From Mycocentrospora acerina (Eukaryota > Ascomycota > Dothideomycetes > Pleosporales): a stretch of 64,000 nucleotides of DNA. Position numbers and translations under genes: made by a program. The stretch is taken from NCBI GenBank assembly GCA_022701365.1, contig JAKUHH010000201.1, positions 682,001 to 746,000 on the forward strand, written 5' to 3'. Position 1 is the first letter of the stretch; each line of letters opens with the position of its first letter. Shown piece after piece: positions 33,972 to 45,346 of the stretch. Below the pieces are notes generated by a model. The model was not told the origin of the DNA, did not search any database, and saw nothing but the letters and a program-made list of their open reading frames with translations.

Positions 33972-36900
33972 TCACTCAATAACAAGCACCCGCTGCGTAA
34001 CCCTCCTCGCCTCCTCCATATTCCCCGTCACCGCGTAAATCCCCTGCACCGCAAACGCCGCCTCTGCCGCGAAATCCTCTGTGCCCCACTCCCCACCATC
34101 CGAGCACCGATCCCGCGCTTCGCTCTGCACCTGCTCACTAAGCGCGATGCACTTCTCATACGCAGCTAGTGCTTGTGTCACCAGCCCTAGTCCGTGCCAC
34201 ATTCTCCCGACGTTGAACTCGGCCTCCTGGCGCAGCAGGGCGGGGCTGTCGTTGTCGTCGTGCTTGGTGCGGAGCTCGTAGTAGCGATACATGAACGCGA
34301 GGCCCTGCTGGATCTGGAACTGTCTGTTTTCCGAGAGGCGCTTCATGGCATGTTGGATGTAGGCAACTGCGATGGAGAGGTTGAGGATGGGGTCGTCGGG
34401 CGTGAGGGCCAGGGCGCGGAAGTAGTAGTTGAGTGCTGCTGTGTAGGAGCCGCCGCACATGAGGACGTGGGCGTAGAGGGAGAAGAGGGCTGGGTCGTGG
34501 TCTTTGACTGCGGATACGATTTCGGATGAGATGGCGTTACGGAACCAGGCGGATTTATCGTGCGCGGAGCGGAAGTTGTACCAGGTTCGTTGCGAGGGAG
34601 TGAGGAGCGCGTAGTCCATTGTTTTGATGTACCGCATGAGGACTTTGTGCGCCGAGGACGAGGCGAAGCCAACGGGGAAGGAGACTAGGCGGTTGACGTA
34701 GCTGTAGAGGCGGAAGAGGTCGGTGCTGAATGGGTGAGTTCGGAGCAGCCAGCGGATCGAGGTGGAGGCCTGGTTGGAGTCGTCGGCGGCGAGAGCACAG
34801 ACGAGACGGCACAGTTCGAGTTGTTGATGGTAGTCTTTCATGCGGTTGAAGATATTGGAGCGGAGGGCAATGTCGAGCGTGCTGAAGCAGCGTTGATCGT
34901 CGCCTTCGGTAGCAAGGAGAATGGCATACCGGCCAAAGGCGTCGCACCATTTGTCGAATTGAACTCCCCAGAAGTCGTCAGGAACTTCATCTGGTCTTTC
35001 CTTCAGTTCAGGATCTGTCTCGCCATCTTCTACGTTATTTGCAACAACCGCAAGAACCATTAGCGCTGACTCTTTCCAAAGGTCACCAGTGCCGACGCGA
35101 CGGAAATAACCGTTGAAATCCTCCTTCCTGTTATCGTAGAAGAGATCAAACGTCGAGAACTCCTCAATCAATTCCCGAGTGATGGAAATGACCTCGTTGA
35201 CAGCGCCTGCATCTCCATCTTCGGCAGCATCGGAGATGTCGTCCAGTCGCTGGAAACTGGTAACAATCTCTCGATGCTGGGCCCGAGCTGCCTTGAGTTC
35301 CTCGGGAAACTCGCGAGCAAGAGACTCAAGCTTTCTCCTGAAGACTCTCTGGTCAATTGCTTCCACAGGTACACCCAGTCCTTCAAGTGCACCTGATTGC
35401 ACCTCGGGCTGTAATGCCGGCCCGTTCGCGGGCTCGACAGGAAGGAAGGTCTGCGCCTTAGGAGGCTTGGGAGCAGATCGGCGTATTCGAAACAAGCCTT
35501 GTGTGGGACGATCGGCTAATGGCCCGAGAGACGGGAGTTCTTTCCTGGTATCTTCGTTGCCAGAGTCGTCCTCATTGGCATCTAGATTTCGTGTCCCAGT
35601 AGCCTTCTTCATCAACCTTCTGTTCTTCTTTACCGTACTCTTTCTTACACTGTGTTTCCCACGAGCCTGCCTTCTCACGTTGAAGTAGTATTCCCTAAGC
35701 TCATCGTGTGCTTTGAAACCCAATCTGCGCAATTTATAGGCAGCCCTATTGCGATAAACGGCTTCTGCACGCTGCATGGCTTCTTCACGCATGCCATGAT
35801 CTTCGAAGAACTTTGCCAACACAGCTAGGTCATCCAGAGTCTCCGAATCCCAGTTCTTCATAATTTTGATAATCTGCTCTGCCTTTTCGGTCTGTTTCTG
35901 GTTCTTGTAGCATGTGTAAATACCCATGAAGCTCATCAAGCTCAATTCTTGCGATTTGTGTTCAAAAAGAGGTTCATAGAAACGTAGCGCTTCTTTGTCG
36001 TGTCCAGTAGCGTGGAGTGCATCGGCAACTATGCGAAAGATGTCTTCATAGTCCCACACCAGTGCACCAGGGGCGTGATCATCAGGTTCAAGCATCTCAA
36101 GATGGTGCTGACTGAGTTAGTCATGGTCCAAGTATGAGGGAATTTAGCTTACCATTGCTTCTGCAAAATCACCCGAACTCTTGCGCAGCCGAAACAGACC
36201 CAACTTCGCTCTGATTTCTATTGGAAGCGTCTGACCATATTTGGCGTCCTGCGACTTGCGCCTGAAGTCAAACACAGTTATCCGTCGAGGTGCGTCTTCA
36301 ATATCGAATTCTCGATCGTCTTGCTGGTCATCCCAATAGGTCTCGTCCCGTCTGCCTTGCTTCCAACGCGAAAGAGCTTTCAGACGCGATATAGAACTGT
36401 CATACTTCCCTGTCCTGTCAAGGAGATCAAGATAGATATTGATCAACTCCCAGTCTAGGTCACTACTCGTGGGATCTCTTTTCCCGTCTGTGAAAACTTC
36501 GATTGCCTCGTCGAAACATTCGATAATTTTTTCAAGATGAAGCTTGGTGTGTTTTCTCGACGATGTACCCATCATTGCTATGATCTTCAAGACTTCAGTG
36601 TCTGGATCTCTTCCATCTTCCTTTAACTGTTTCAGCATCTTGCGGCCGAGCTGAACACATTTAGCGACATGTCCAAGACGTGCCTCGATCTCGAGCTTGT
36701 GACTGCGCGCTTCGTAGTTGGTAAGGTCAAGGAGAATGATTTGGTTGAGACATTCGAGAACAACGGCTGTCTTAGCGTCGTCGGTGTACGTTGGGTACTC
36801 TTCCACATCCAGTTTGTTGACACGTTCGATGATGAAGTGCCAGAGACTTGGGTCGCGCTTCGTAGGTGCGCCAATAATTAGAGCTTCGATAGACTTTAGC

Positions 36901-37928
36901 TCCTCACCCATTGCCCCGTAGATTTCCGACACGATGTTGTGAGCATCAAAGATTTCGGGATTCATTTGAACAGCCTTTTGGGCATATTCGAGGGCGGTGG
37001 GATAGTCATGCGCAATGAATCTTTCGTTGGCATGCCGCTGCAGTTCCTTGAACTCATGGCCAGGATCAGCTACTGCACGAGGTCCTCGGCGTCCAGAGGG
37101 CCGCCCAGGCTTTCCACCACGCTTTTTCCCTCGAGCCGAGATGGGATCGCGCGTCGGTCCCCCTCCACGTCCACGACCTGCAGTTGAACCTCGTCCTCTA
37201 CCCCGTCCACCGCGTCCACCGCGTCCTCCACGTCCACGCCCACGCATACCCCTAGTACTTGGCCTACCCCTCTTAGGTCGATCTACGTCCTCGAAATCTT
37301 CTCCCAAGTCCGGGTCGTCAGGGTCGCCTTCTTCATGGTGTTCGTCGTCTTCCGAATAGTCTTTATCCTTGTCTGAATCGTTCCGATTTTCAATATCACG
37401 TAACATCTCTTCCTCGGCCAACATGCGTTCATACTCGTCTTCCTCGTCTGAACTTTCAAAGTCATGGTCCTGGAACAAAGAGTCGCGATATCCAGCTGGA
37501 AGTGTAGGATAGTCATCTTCTTCTTCGTCGTCGTCTTGGCCTGGGGCTGGGATGTATCCCTCATGAACAACTGGATGATTGGCGGTGAATGCGCGATTGA
37601 AAGGGTCTTGAAAACCGCCGTGGGCATACGGATTATCTAAATGTAGATCTTCCACGGCACTGAGTGGAATCAGAGAAGCCGGAGGCTGCGAAAACACATG
37701 CTGTGGCTGTACAAAATGGTTGTCTAGTTCGGAAGGAAACACTACAGAGTACTGCTCTTGGCCGTTCAATATTGAATGATGCTGTTCAATGCTTTCCTCT
37801 CGATGCCCTGCCAACTCTGACGGGTCATGTGAGAAAACATCATCAATAGGCGTGAATTGTCCATCATCGTCACTTAACAGTTGGGTAGAGGCCCACAGCT
37901 GGTCGAGGAAGCCACCCCTTGAATCCAT
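33972..37928 (-). CDS. TFC4: TFIIIC TPR subunit (Tfc4/tau131, GTF3C3 homologue)
   Basis: This subunit of TFIIIC bridges promoter-bound TFIIIC to TFIIIB on tRNA and 5S genes. Model: exon 1 37928-36153, intron 36108-36152 (45 bases), exon 2 36107-33972; 1303 residues, longer than yeast Tfc4. The N-terminal 210 residues are acidic. A Gly-Arg-rich segment (about 225-290, repeated RGRGRGG, then KRGGKPGRPSGRRG) follows and could contact DNA or RNA. TPR repeats start near FKELQRHANERFIAHDYPTA and continue through ALEYAQKAVQMNPEIFDAHN; further TPRs occupy exon 2 (ALRFYEPLFEHKSQELSL; AAYEKCIALSEQ near the end). The acceptor was taken at the second AG of the CAGTCAG pair because the first gives an in-frame TGA. 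Family assignment rests on overall architecture and TPR sequence. Confidence 0.9.
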
Positions 37929-38467
37929 GTTGGCTGAGTTCTGCGTCCTTTTCAGTGTGAGGTTTCGTTAGCGGTCGATCATTATGGGAAACTGCAAGAG
38001 AGTGTGATTGACGAAGAAAGTCGAATTGACTAGGATGGGCAGACTAGAGAACGTTAGCGTGCTGCACATGGGTTCGCGCTAGGAGGGACCCTGCCAAGCC
38101 TGTGCATGCCACAAGTATCACAAAAACGGCCATGTTTACTGTTCAGTGTGATGGGAATATTTTGATTCTGTGTCAGAAAAAAGGATTAGGTGCGTCTCTA
38201 CTGAAAGCGCTGAACAGCCAGGTTCGAGTGTGGTGCTTTGAACTAGCCCCTCGCAGAAGGATTAATAAATAGTCAGGAGCGACAATGGCTCTCTTTGGCG
38301 ATATTTGAAAGATATACAGTCACAGTTTCTGAGTGACACGAGCTTCTTCGGTGGGACCAAAAGGGTATATTATGATAGTTGCGAGAAAGCATCTCTCAAC
38401 GCGAGCATTTCGAAGGCTCTATCCCGAACAGTTTCAAACTCCAAGCAATGCAAAGACATGTGTGCAA
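37929..38467. other. Intergenic, no gene seen
   Basis: Promoter of the TFIIIC subunit (minus) and 3' flank of SYS1 (minus). The open frames crossing into SYS1 on the plus strand are shadows. Confidence 0.55.
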
Positions 38468-39123
38468 TCAAACGCGATTGTCGTTCTCGTCCATGTCGAC
38501 CATCTCATACTCCCCTGCGCCGTCTCTTCCTCTGCCTCGACTTCGGCCCCTTGATTCCCCCTCGCCATTATCAGTGGCCGGCTGCTGTCTTGCTGCGGGT
38601 TTGCTCCCAAAATTTATGGGTTTCAGCTCGCGCCACTGGCATGCCCACACACCAAGAGAGGTCATTACAGTGGCGCTACACATCTGGAGCGCCCACCAGA
38701 AGAGATTCGAGGGCACGGCATGCGTGTACAGCGACGTGACGATCAGGTGGATGAAGTGTACGGTCAGGGCAAAGTCGGGGACGAGCTTGGAACGGGCGAT
38801 GAGAAGGAGGATGAAGATGACGCTGGCAGACGTTAGAGGCATGCTTGTGGTGCAGGCGAGTGTCAATGGGCTTACCACGTGAGGCTATTCAGCACCCAGA
38901 CCAGCCCCAGCGTCCATCCCACCGTCGACTCGCCGCTCAAGCTGCGCCAGCTGAAGATGAGATCTGCGCTGACTTCCTTGCCGGCGACTAGCGCAGTGAA
39001 GATGATCAGGACGGCAGCGCATGCATAGTAGGCGAGTTGCAGGAGGACAATCTGGGAGAAGATGCGCGTCGGGGACAGGTCGGCGAGTGCACCAGGCCGT
39101 GGAGGGCGGCGTCGGCGTGGCAT
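38468..39123 (-). CDS. SYS1: SYS1, Golgi membrane trafficking protein
   Basis: Sys1 is a multispanning trans-Golgi protein that recruits the small GTPase Arl3/ARFRP1 and so Arl1 and golgins. Model: exon 1 39123-38876, intron 38823-38875 (53 bases), exon 2 38822-38468, 200 residues. The start has a basic stretch (MPRRRRPPRPGAL), then SPTRIFSQIVLLQLAYYACA, the conserved first helix. Four hydrophobic segments are visible; the third and fourth include CVIFILLLIARSKLVPDFAL, TVHFIHLIVTSLYT and WWALQMCSATVMTSLGVWAC. The tail contains Arg/Gly and acidic residues. The intron splits the Cys codon in LTCVIF. It is divergent from COA6 at 418 bases. Confidence 0.94.
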
Positions 39124-39541
39124 TAATACGCAGGCGACGCGCTACGATGTGAGCATGCGGAAGGGCGTGTTTACGTGTGGGCTGAGGGATGCAGTGATGT
39201 AGCCTGTAACCTGCAGCCTGTTGGCCGCCAACGTGTCGGCGTCATCGCAGCTAGCCTCCCGACCGCCAAGCACGAATTCATCTTCAATGTTCGGCGTCGA
39301 CGGCTCTGCATCGCCCAACGACTGCAGGTGGCCCTTGAATTGCAGAGTATGTGCAGCCTCCTCCTACTACCTCTGCCATTGTGAAGATTGTGTGCATGTC
39401 CAGCCCCGTCCTGACCCAGCCGACAGTTTCTCGAGTTTCTCTCCCCCGCCGTCCCACTCATACACATATACACGCACACACACATCCACATACTTGCACA
39501 CACATACGCCCATACACCCACACACCCACACACTCACAAGC
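39124..39541. promoter_or_regulatory. Divergent SYS1-COA6 region with CA-rich leader
   Basis: Both promoters lie here. The 75 bases just before the COA6 ATG (about 39465-39541) are almost entirely C and A, in CACACA/CCACACA runs, so the COA6 leader RNA would be nearly free of G. Confidence 0.55.
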
Positions 39542-40083
39542 ATGAGCTGGCTACCCTGGGGCGCAAAGGATGACTCTGGCGTCAAGAAGACGTCTGGCGG
39601 CGCATTCGAGTCGCCGTCGAGGTCGAATCGAAAGCAATGCTACGCCGCGCGCGACGCCTTCTTCGAGTGCCTCGACAAGAACAACATCTTGGACAGCATA
39701 AACACAAAATCCGGCAGGACCAAGGCCGCCACCTCTTGCGCACAGCTCGACGAAGAATTCGAGAAGAACTGCGCCCACAGCTGGGTAAGTGGGAGCCCTT
39801 CCGTTGCACGGTGGCGCCACCTCGGAGCCGGCAACACGCAACCTGCGTCCGTCGGGTGAATGAGGGGGCCGTAACGAATACGGCCTGCAGGCGTGTCTCG
39901 TCGAGATTTGCATTGTTGCAAGTGCCATGTGGACTGGCTGGCTGACTGGCTGACTGTGCACAGGTCGAGTACTTCAAGAAGCAGCGAGTGGTCAACTACC
40001 AGCGCGAGCAGACAATCAAGAAGATCGAGGCACAGGGAGGCGAGATTGTCGCGCCCCAGCTGCCGCTTCCTAGCTCAAAGTGA
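39542..40083 (+). CDS. COA6: Cytochrome c oxidase assembly factor 6 (COA6)
   Basis: Coa6 is a small intermembrane-space protein of the COX6B fold that helps copper delivery to Cox2 in complex IV assembly. Model: exon 1 39542-39784, intron 39785-39963 (179 bases, long for this window), exon 2 39964-40083, 120 residues. The twin-Cys helices are visible as Cys33-x9-Cys43 (CYAARDAFFEC) and Cys66-x10-Cys77 (CAQLDEEFEKNC), the spacing characteristic of Coa6. The intron joins CAHSW to VEYFKKQRVVNYQRE. There is no cleavable presequence, in line with import by the Mia40 disulfide relay. Confidence 0.93.
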
Positions 40084-41220
40084 GACGGGTGCCGAGGGCT
40101 CCATGTCTTTGTTATTGTTGTTATTGGTGTTGTTGTCGCAGAGTAGCTTGTACAAGTACATGATGTATACTAGATACTGCAGGACTGCTCCCAGAGTTTG
40201 GTACTTGGGATGCAGCTGCAATGTTAGCCTAGCGCTGGCTCAGAGTTAGGTCGTCAGGTCGTTAGGTCCGCGATTCCCGAGGCGTGCATTGCTCCGATCG
40301 AATCGTTGAATCCATTTCCAGACAGCCTGCTTTTCCATGGCGTTTCGGACATGCACTTTGAGCACATTTTGGCGAGGCCGATGCTGCAGGGTTGCGGTGT
40401 GCACCGAGCATCCGGTACACAAATAGTCTGCCACGGCGTGACGAGCTCGCATGATGTCGTCACTAGTCCCCAAACAGCTCGAGCTACCACGGAGTTGTTC
40501 TTAGGCTGGAATCAGTGATGTGATTGCCATGCTATGCCCTCTCTGCAAGGACACGTTGGGTAGTTGCCGCGAGATTGTCGGCAAAAAAGAGGTCAGGCTG
40601 CTCTAGACGCATGGTAGGCGCAAGAGTCTCCGTTTCTGCAGGCACATGTGCCACGTAGGTAGTCGACGCACGCATGCATGCCACCAACTTCGCCGCAGTG
40701 GTCGGCGACCTGAATGCCGGCCATGTGGGGAAAGGCAATTTTCAGCGGAGGATTCCAGCTCAAGCCCTCCCATTGCTTTTTGTCGCCCGATCCCCGAATG
40801 CAGGCCCCGTTTTATGCGCAGACGCGCAAGCAGTTGGCATCCTGAATCCTTTGGAAATCCGCAACGGGCAGCCACCAGAGGTCCTCCGCCCTCTTTTGGT
40901 TTCCCCTGCCTGCACGTCACCTGATCAGGAGGAAAATCGGTCGACAAACAAAAAATAAAATAAAAAAGTCAATCGACTCTTCAAAGCTGACTCCGTGAGA
41001 TATCGAGGGATGGATTAACATTGATTGATTGGTTGGCACCACGTACCGTGGACTACAGGCTAGACCAGCTAGCTCGACACTTAATATGTACAGATAACCG
41101 AGAGATCTCTTAGCCCGATCTCGTGGTTTCCACTGACGACATGCAACACGAAGCTACCCCTCCATCGGGGCCTTGCTTGCGCCGCCCACCACCCACCATC
41201 CCTGAAAGTGCAAGTCCCCC
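40084..41220. other. Long intergenic gap, no gene seen
   Basis: A convergent spacer between COA6 (plus) and the PARG-domain gene (minus). Several frames of 60-115 codons overlap on both strands around 40600-40960, and none resembles a known protein. Nothing else was recognised. Confidence 0.5.
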
Positions 41221-42173
41221 TCACCACCCGTACTTTGTCGGGAAAATGGTCGATGGATCAAATTCCTGCCGAAAAATCTCCAAGTCGGACAGACTCCCTT
41301 TGCTCGGCGCACCTACCATGCTGCTGTCAATCGCAAATACAATGTCTTGAAACGCGCCGTGGAACTCTTCTTCCTCGAATAGCAGTTTTCTCCACATCTT
41401 CGCAACTTCGGCTGACGGGTTGCGGAAAATGGGCCCGAGTCCAAAGGCGCCTAGCACAAGGGTTCGGTGCCCGCAATACGATGCAATACGTAGCACCGAT
41501 CGCATCTTCTCCTTCATCAGCTCTTTTTCTTGTGCAAACGAGTATTTTGTGCCTGTTTCGTCGAGTTTGGGTCTCCGTACTGGCGCGACCGATATTACTG
41601 GGAGCGAGGCGACTTCTGCAAATGGGGCGTAGTCTTGGTCTGGTCCTCCTCGGAAGACAACTGTCAATCGTCAGCAAGTGCGTTTTTTTTTTCAAATTTT
41701 ATTTCTTTAAAAGGTCGGATGTTTCCAAACTTACAAACTTCGGGAGAGTATATTCCGCCTCTTTGTGGGAGCGGGTAAAATACTTCTTCCTTGCCAAGTT
41801 GTGCATTCCATGGCATTGTGAGGGCGTGGACGAGGTTGCTCCTCCGCGCGAGGCATTCTTCGGGCGCCATCAGGCCCGACTCCCAGTCTCCGCCCGCACG
41901 CTTCTCGTTTGCCATGTTAACCACCGGTATCTTCTTGCACTCTCCTGGTGCACTCTGATACCAGCCCAGAGCGTAGTTTACTGGGTCGCCTTCCATTACT
42001 GCAACTCTTGTCCGTGTGGACGATCGCTTATCTAGATTGATTCTACATTGTGTTGCGTCTGGGTAGAGGTATGACGTCTTTGAATCTCGGATGTAGTTCT
42101 TCCAAATATATGGCATCCATACTCGCTTTGCCTCAGCGGCTATCTCTGACGGCTTTGGCCTTGACGGAGACAT
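41221..42173 (-). CDS. Microbial-type PARG-domain protein (TIGR02452-like)
   Basis: The family is related to bacterial poly(ADP-ribose) glycohydrolases with a macrodomain fold, and probably removes ADP-ribose. Model: exon 1 42173-41735, intron 41661-41734 (74 bases, contains a poly-A tract in sense), exon 2 41660-41221, 292 residues. Recognisable segments are IPVVNMANEKRAGGDW, APEECLARRSNL, GGIYSPEVFVFRGGP, LPVISVAPVRRPKLDETG, the LREAS-like helix SVLRIASYCGHRTLVLGAFG and CGPIF-like GLGPIFRNP, ending with FQDIVFAIDSS. The usual signature GGG-x(6-8)-QEE is changed: Gly94-Gly95-Asp96 and Pro104-Glu105-Glu106. The second Glu, the catalytic one in characterised PARGs, is kept. An upstream ATG at 42197 would add eight residues. 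Confidence 0.85.
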
Positions 42174-42989
42174 GTTTGATGTGCGAATGAACAACAATAG
42201 TTATGACAGTGATAGTAAAAGTAGACGGATGTATATGTGTATGTGGACAGATCAGAATGGTATTTGTTGGCCGATGAGACCATGTAGCGAGGGAGGCCAA
42301 ATAATGAGGAGATGGTTAACACGCTTGTGACCTCTGGCTTTCAGCCGGGAACAAGGGCAGTATATCATCTGCCCAGGCTCCCGAGGGTGTGCGATTGATA
42401 GAGAACTAAATATTAGACTGAGATCGAGCCGCAAGCTAGCATGGTTCGCTCTCACGCGCCAGCCACAGAAGCGGCATGCCTCTGCCTGAGTCTGTACAGG
42501 GTTTAGACTTCAACGCGGGTAGCATTCACGCCGCCATCGCGTACAGCTGCACGCAGCAGATGCTCGAGTCGTGACCATTTGGTAATTCAGGGCAGGTAGA
42601 TGAGGAGGAGGATCGTACCAGAGGCCGTACCCATGCCGGGCGTGACATTCCCACCTGGACCTTGAAAACAACTGTTGAACCTGCGTCTGGACCCCTCCAG
42701 CAACTGCAGCCAGCCATAAGGCGCATATTCGGGTATCGAGATTTGTTGAGCAGGGGTCAACGGGCAGGATCAGTCTTGCTCGCGCCGTGCGATCCTGCAT
42801 GTCGATGGATGGAGCTTAAACGAGATCTGGCGCCTGGACGACCCGATGATGACAAGTACTTTCCCAGATCCTGCACCAGATAGCGCTGCAGCGGTAGCGG
42901 CGGCAGCACGATCCGGACGCAGGGTACAAGCACCGCACACCCAGATCGGATGGGTGGCTGTCCTCAGTTTGTGCGGGTGACAATTATCT
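42174..42989. other. Intergenic, no gene seen
   Basis: Promoter side of the PARG-domain gene. A direct look finds no family matches on either strand; short frames around 42510-42880 overlap each other on opposite strands and are not supported. Confidence 0.5.
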
Positions 42990-43565
42990 TCACCGCCCTC
43001 GGAAGTCGTAGTCGTCGTCGTCGTCGTCGTCGTACAGCAACGGCGGCATGGTAGCGAGCATGTCCGCAGAAGCCACTGGAGCAACGGGTCCCTGCTTCAA
43101 GGCCCCTGCCTCGGGGACGTTTTGGTATACGATTTGGGCGCGAATTACAACGGCCTCAAGATCTTGTGGCGTAAGTGTCGAAGTGTTTTTTCTTCCGACC
43201 ATGGGAGCGATGGAAGGATACTTCTGGCCAATGAGACAAGACCACCACACCAAGCCGGAGTGCCAGACCGCATCGGCCGTTGTATCACGGGGCACAAAAT
43301 CTTGTATCCATGTACTCTCCCATGATCAACCCTGGAGAATTTCAGCGGTTTCAGCAAGGGTCTCGTGCCACGGTGCTCGGATTACAAGAACGGGGAGGCG
43401 ATTACCTAGATTTCCGTAGCGTAGTTTTAGAGTATGTGGCCCAAGCGCCTCTTTTTTCCAAAGTTTCGAGTACAACATTGACCGTAAACTGCCCCACGCT
43501 TCATCACAACATTGCTCCAAGTGGCTGGTTGACTGACTAACTGACTGACTGACCGACTTCTGCAT
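42990..43565 (-). pseudogene. Doubtful reading frame broken by one TGA
   Basis: On the minus strand one frame stays open from 43565 to 42990 except for a TGA at 43323-43325. The downstream part (101 codons) reads like protein: PRDTTADAVWHSGLVWWSCL, then LTPQDLEAVVIRAQIVYQN, ending in seven Asp and YDFRGR. The upstream part contains NRLPVLVIRAPWHETLAETA. The poly-Asp comes from a GTC/GAC trinucleotide run (about 43010-43034). The first residues after 43565 derive from a GACTGACT-like repeat and are doubtful. I recognise no family. It could be a decayed gene, a gene with a missed intron, or chance. It lies head-to-head with the AsnRS gene. Confidence 0.3.
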
Positions 43566-43573
43566 CCGCGTAA

Positions 43574-45346
43574 ATGAGCTGGATGCTGCCTGTTAGGAGG
43601 GGCATTGTCCGTTCCCAACTCTTGCTTCGTCATCAGAGTGCTGCTCCCTATGCACACGCGCCAGGGCTATGTCGTCTACGCTATAGCTCAACCTTCAGCC
43701 CTACTAATATCGCCGAGTTACTAAATCCATCTCCGCAACCCTCGTCCTCCCCACGGCGGGGCCCATCAGATGGTGAAACGTTGACGGTCAATGGCTATGT
43801 GCGCACTGTGCGAAAACAGAAGCGTATTGCCTTTGCCGCAATAGGTGACGGCTCAACGTTGCAGTCGGTGCAGGCCGTACTATCTCCTCAGCTAGCAGAA
43901 GGGTCAGTTGCAAGGCCAAGCCAACGCTCACCAGCAAAGCAAAGTAACACTGCTGACCGGTCAGACTTTCTACGGGGGTTGCGGTAGCAGTAACTGGCAA
44001 ATGGACGCCTTCGCTAGGCCAGGCCCAATCCCATGAGTTGCAAGTGGAAAATATTCGCGTACTTGGAGAAAACGATGCTACAGTGAGTTAAATGTTCTTT
44101 CCATGCCGAGTGGCGTTTAGCAGCCACTGTTCTATGATTCTGACCAGAACTCTTATTCATCCAGACGTCGCCAATACAAAAGAAATATCAGACGCCCGAA
44201 TATCTCCGAACTCTCCCCCATCTACGAACTCGCCTGCCATTCAATGCTTTGCTCCTTCGTTTGAGGTCATTGGTCACCGCTCAAATCACAAACTACTTCG
44301 CGAAGCAAGACTTTATCCAATGCCATCCACCAATCATCACCTCCTCCGATTGCGAAGGAGCAGGGGAGGTGTTCACTATAGCTCCTGCAGCACCTGCTAC
44401 ACCCGATCAAAAATTACCAAGCCAAGCAAGGGAACACGAGGACCCGTTTTTTGGCTCGCCTAAGTATCTGACCGTCTCTAGTCAGCTCCATCTTGAGGCA
44501 CTGGCCCAATCTGTAACTAAGGTCTGGGCTCTGTCACCGACCTTTCGTGCTGAGAAGAGCGATACAGCCCGTCACCTCAGCGAGTTTTACATGCTCGAAG
44601 CAGAGCTAGCATTTGTGGATGATATGAAGGACGTCATGGACGTTGTGGAAAACATGTTGCGCGCCCTTGCAACAGAGCTTCAGTCGTCACAGGTCGGTCG
44701 AGAACTTCTCGAGGCCCGGGCACGAGATTCGGAGGACGATGGTACTTCCGTGTCGCACAGCACACTTGCACAACGGTGGCAGGGGCTTATAGACGGGCCG
44801 TGGCCTCGAATTACCTATGACGATGCGATACAACACTTGAAAGATGCGGTGAGCGATGGCAAGACGCAGTTTGAATTTGCACCTGGTCATGAAGGCGGCC
44901 TTCAGACTGAACACGAGCGCTTCTTGGCTGAGAGCGTTGGACGAGGTAGTCCCGTCTTTGTGACAGATTACCCACGTAACATTAAGCCGTTTTACATGGC
45001 GCCATCAAGTAGTGAAAAGGCCGAGGGAAAGGCTGGCCCAACAGTGGCGTGCTTTGATCTTCTCGTACCAGAGATCTGCGAGCTGGTAGGAGGCTCGATG
45101 CGTGAGCATCGGTTGCCTGAGCTCCTCGAAGCCATGAAGGAGCATGGTTTGCAGCAACCAGAAGGCACGGAATCTGAGGCTTCAGACGGTTCCCTGCAAT
45201 GGTATGTGGATCTTCGACGATACGGCAGTGTTCCACACGGTGGCTTTGGTCTAGGTTTCGACCGACTCCTGTGCTACCTTTCTGGCGTTTCGAATATCAG
45301 AGATGTTGTCAGCTTCCCTCGATGGCATAAGCGGTGCGACTGTTAG
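43574..45346 (+). CDS. SLM5: Asparaginyl-tRNA synthetase, mitochondrial
   Basis: Charges mitochondrial tRNA-Asn; class II synthetase of the Asp/Asn/Lys subgroup. Model: exons 43574-43902, 43965-44082 and 44165-45346, 542 residues. The N-terminus (MSWMLPVRRGIVRSQLLLRH) is basic, Arg-rich and hydroxylated, as expected for a matrix presequence. The OB-fold anticodon domain includes LTVNGYVRTVRKQKRIAF and VTGKWTPSLGQAQSHELQ. The catalytic core starts at SPIQKKYQTPEYLRTLPHLR and shows GAGEVFTI, LTVSSQLHLEALAQ, SPTFRAEKSDTARHLSEFYM (motif 2) and GFGLGFDRLLCYL (motif 3). The second acceptor was set at CAG 44162-44164 because only this restores TSPIQKKYQ. The cytosolic paralogue lacks the presequence. 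Confidence 0.95.
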
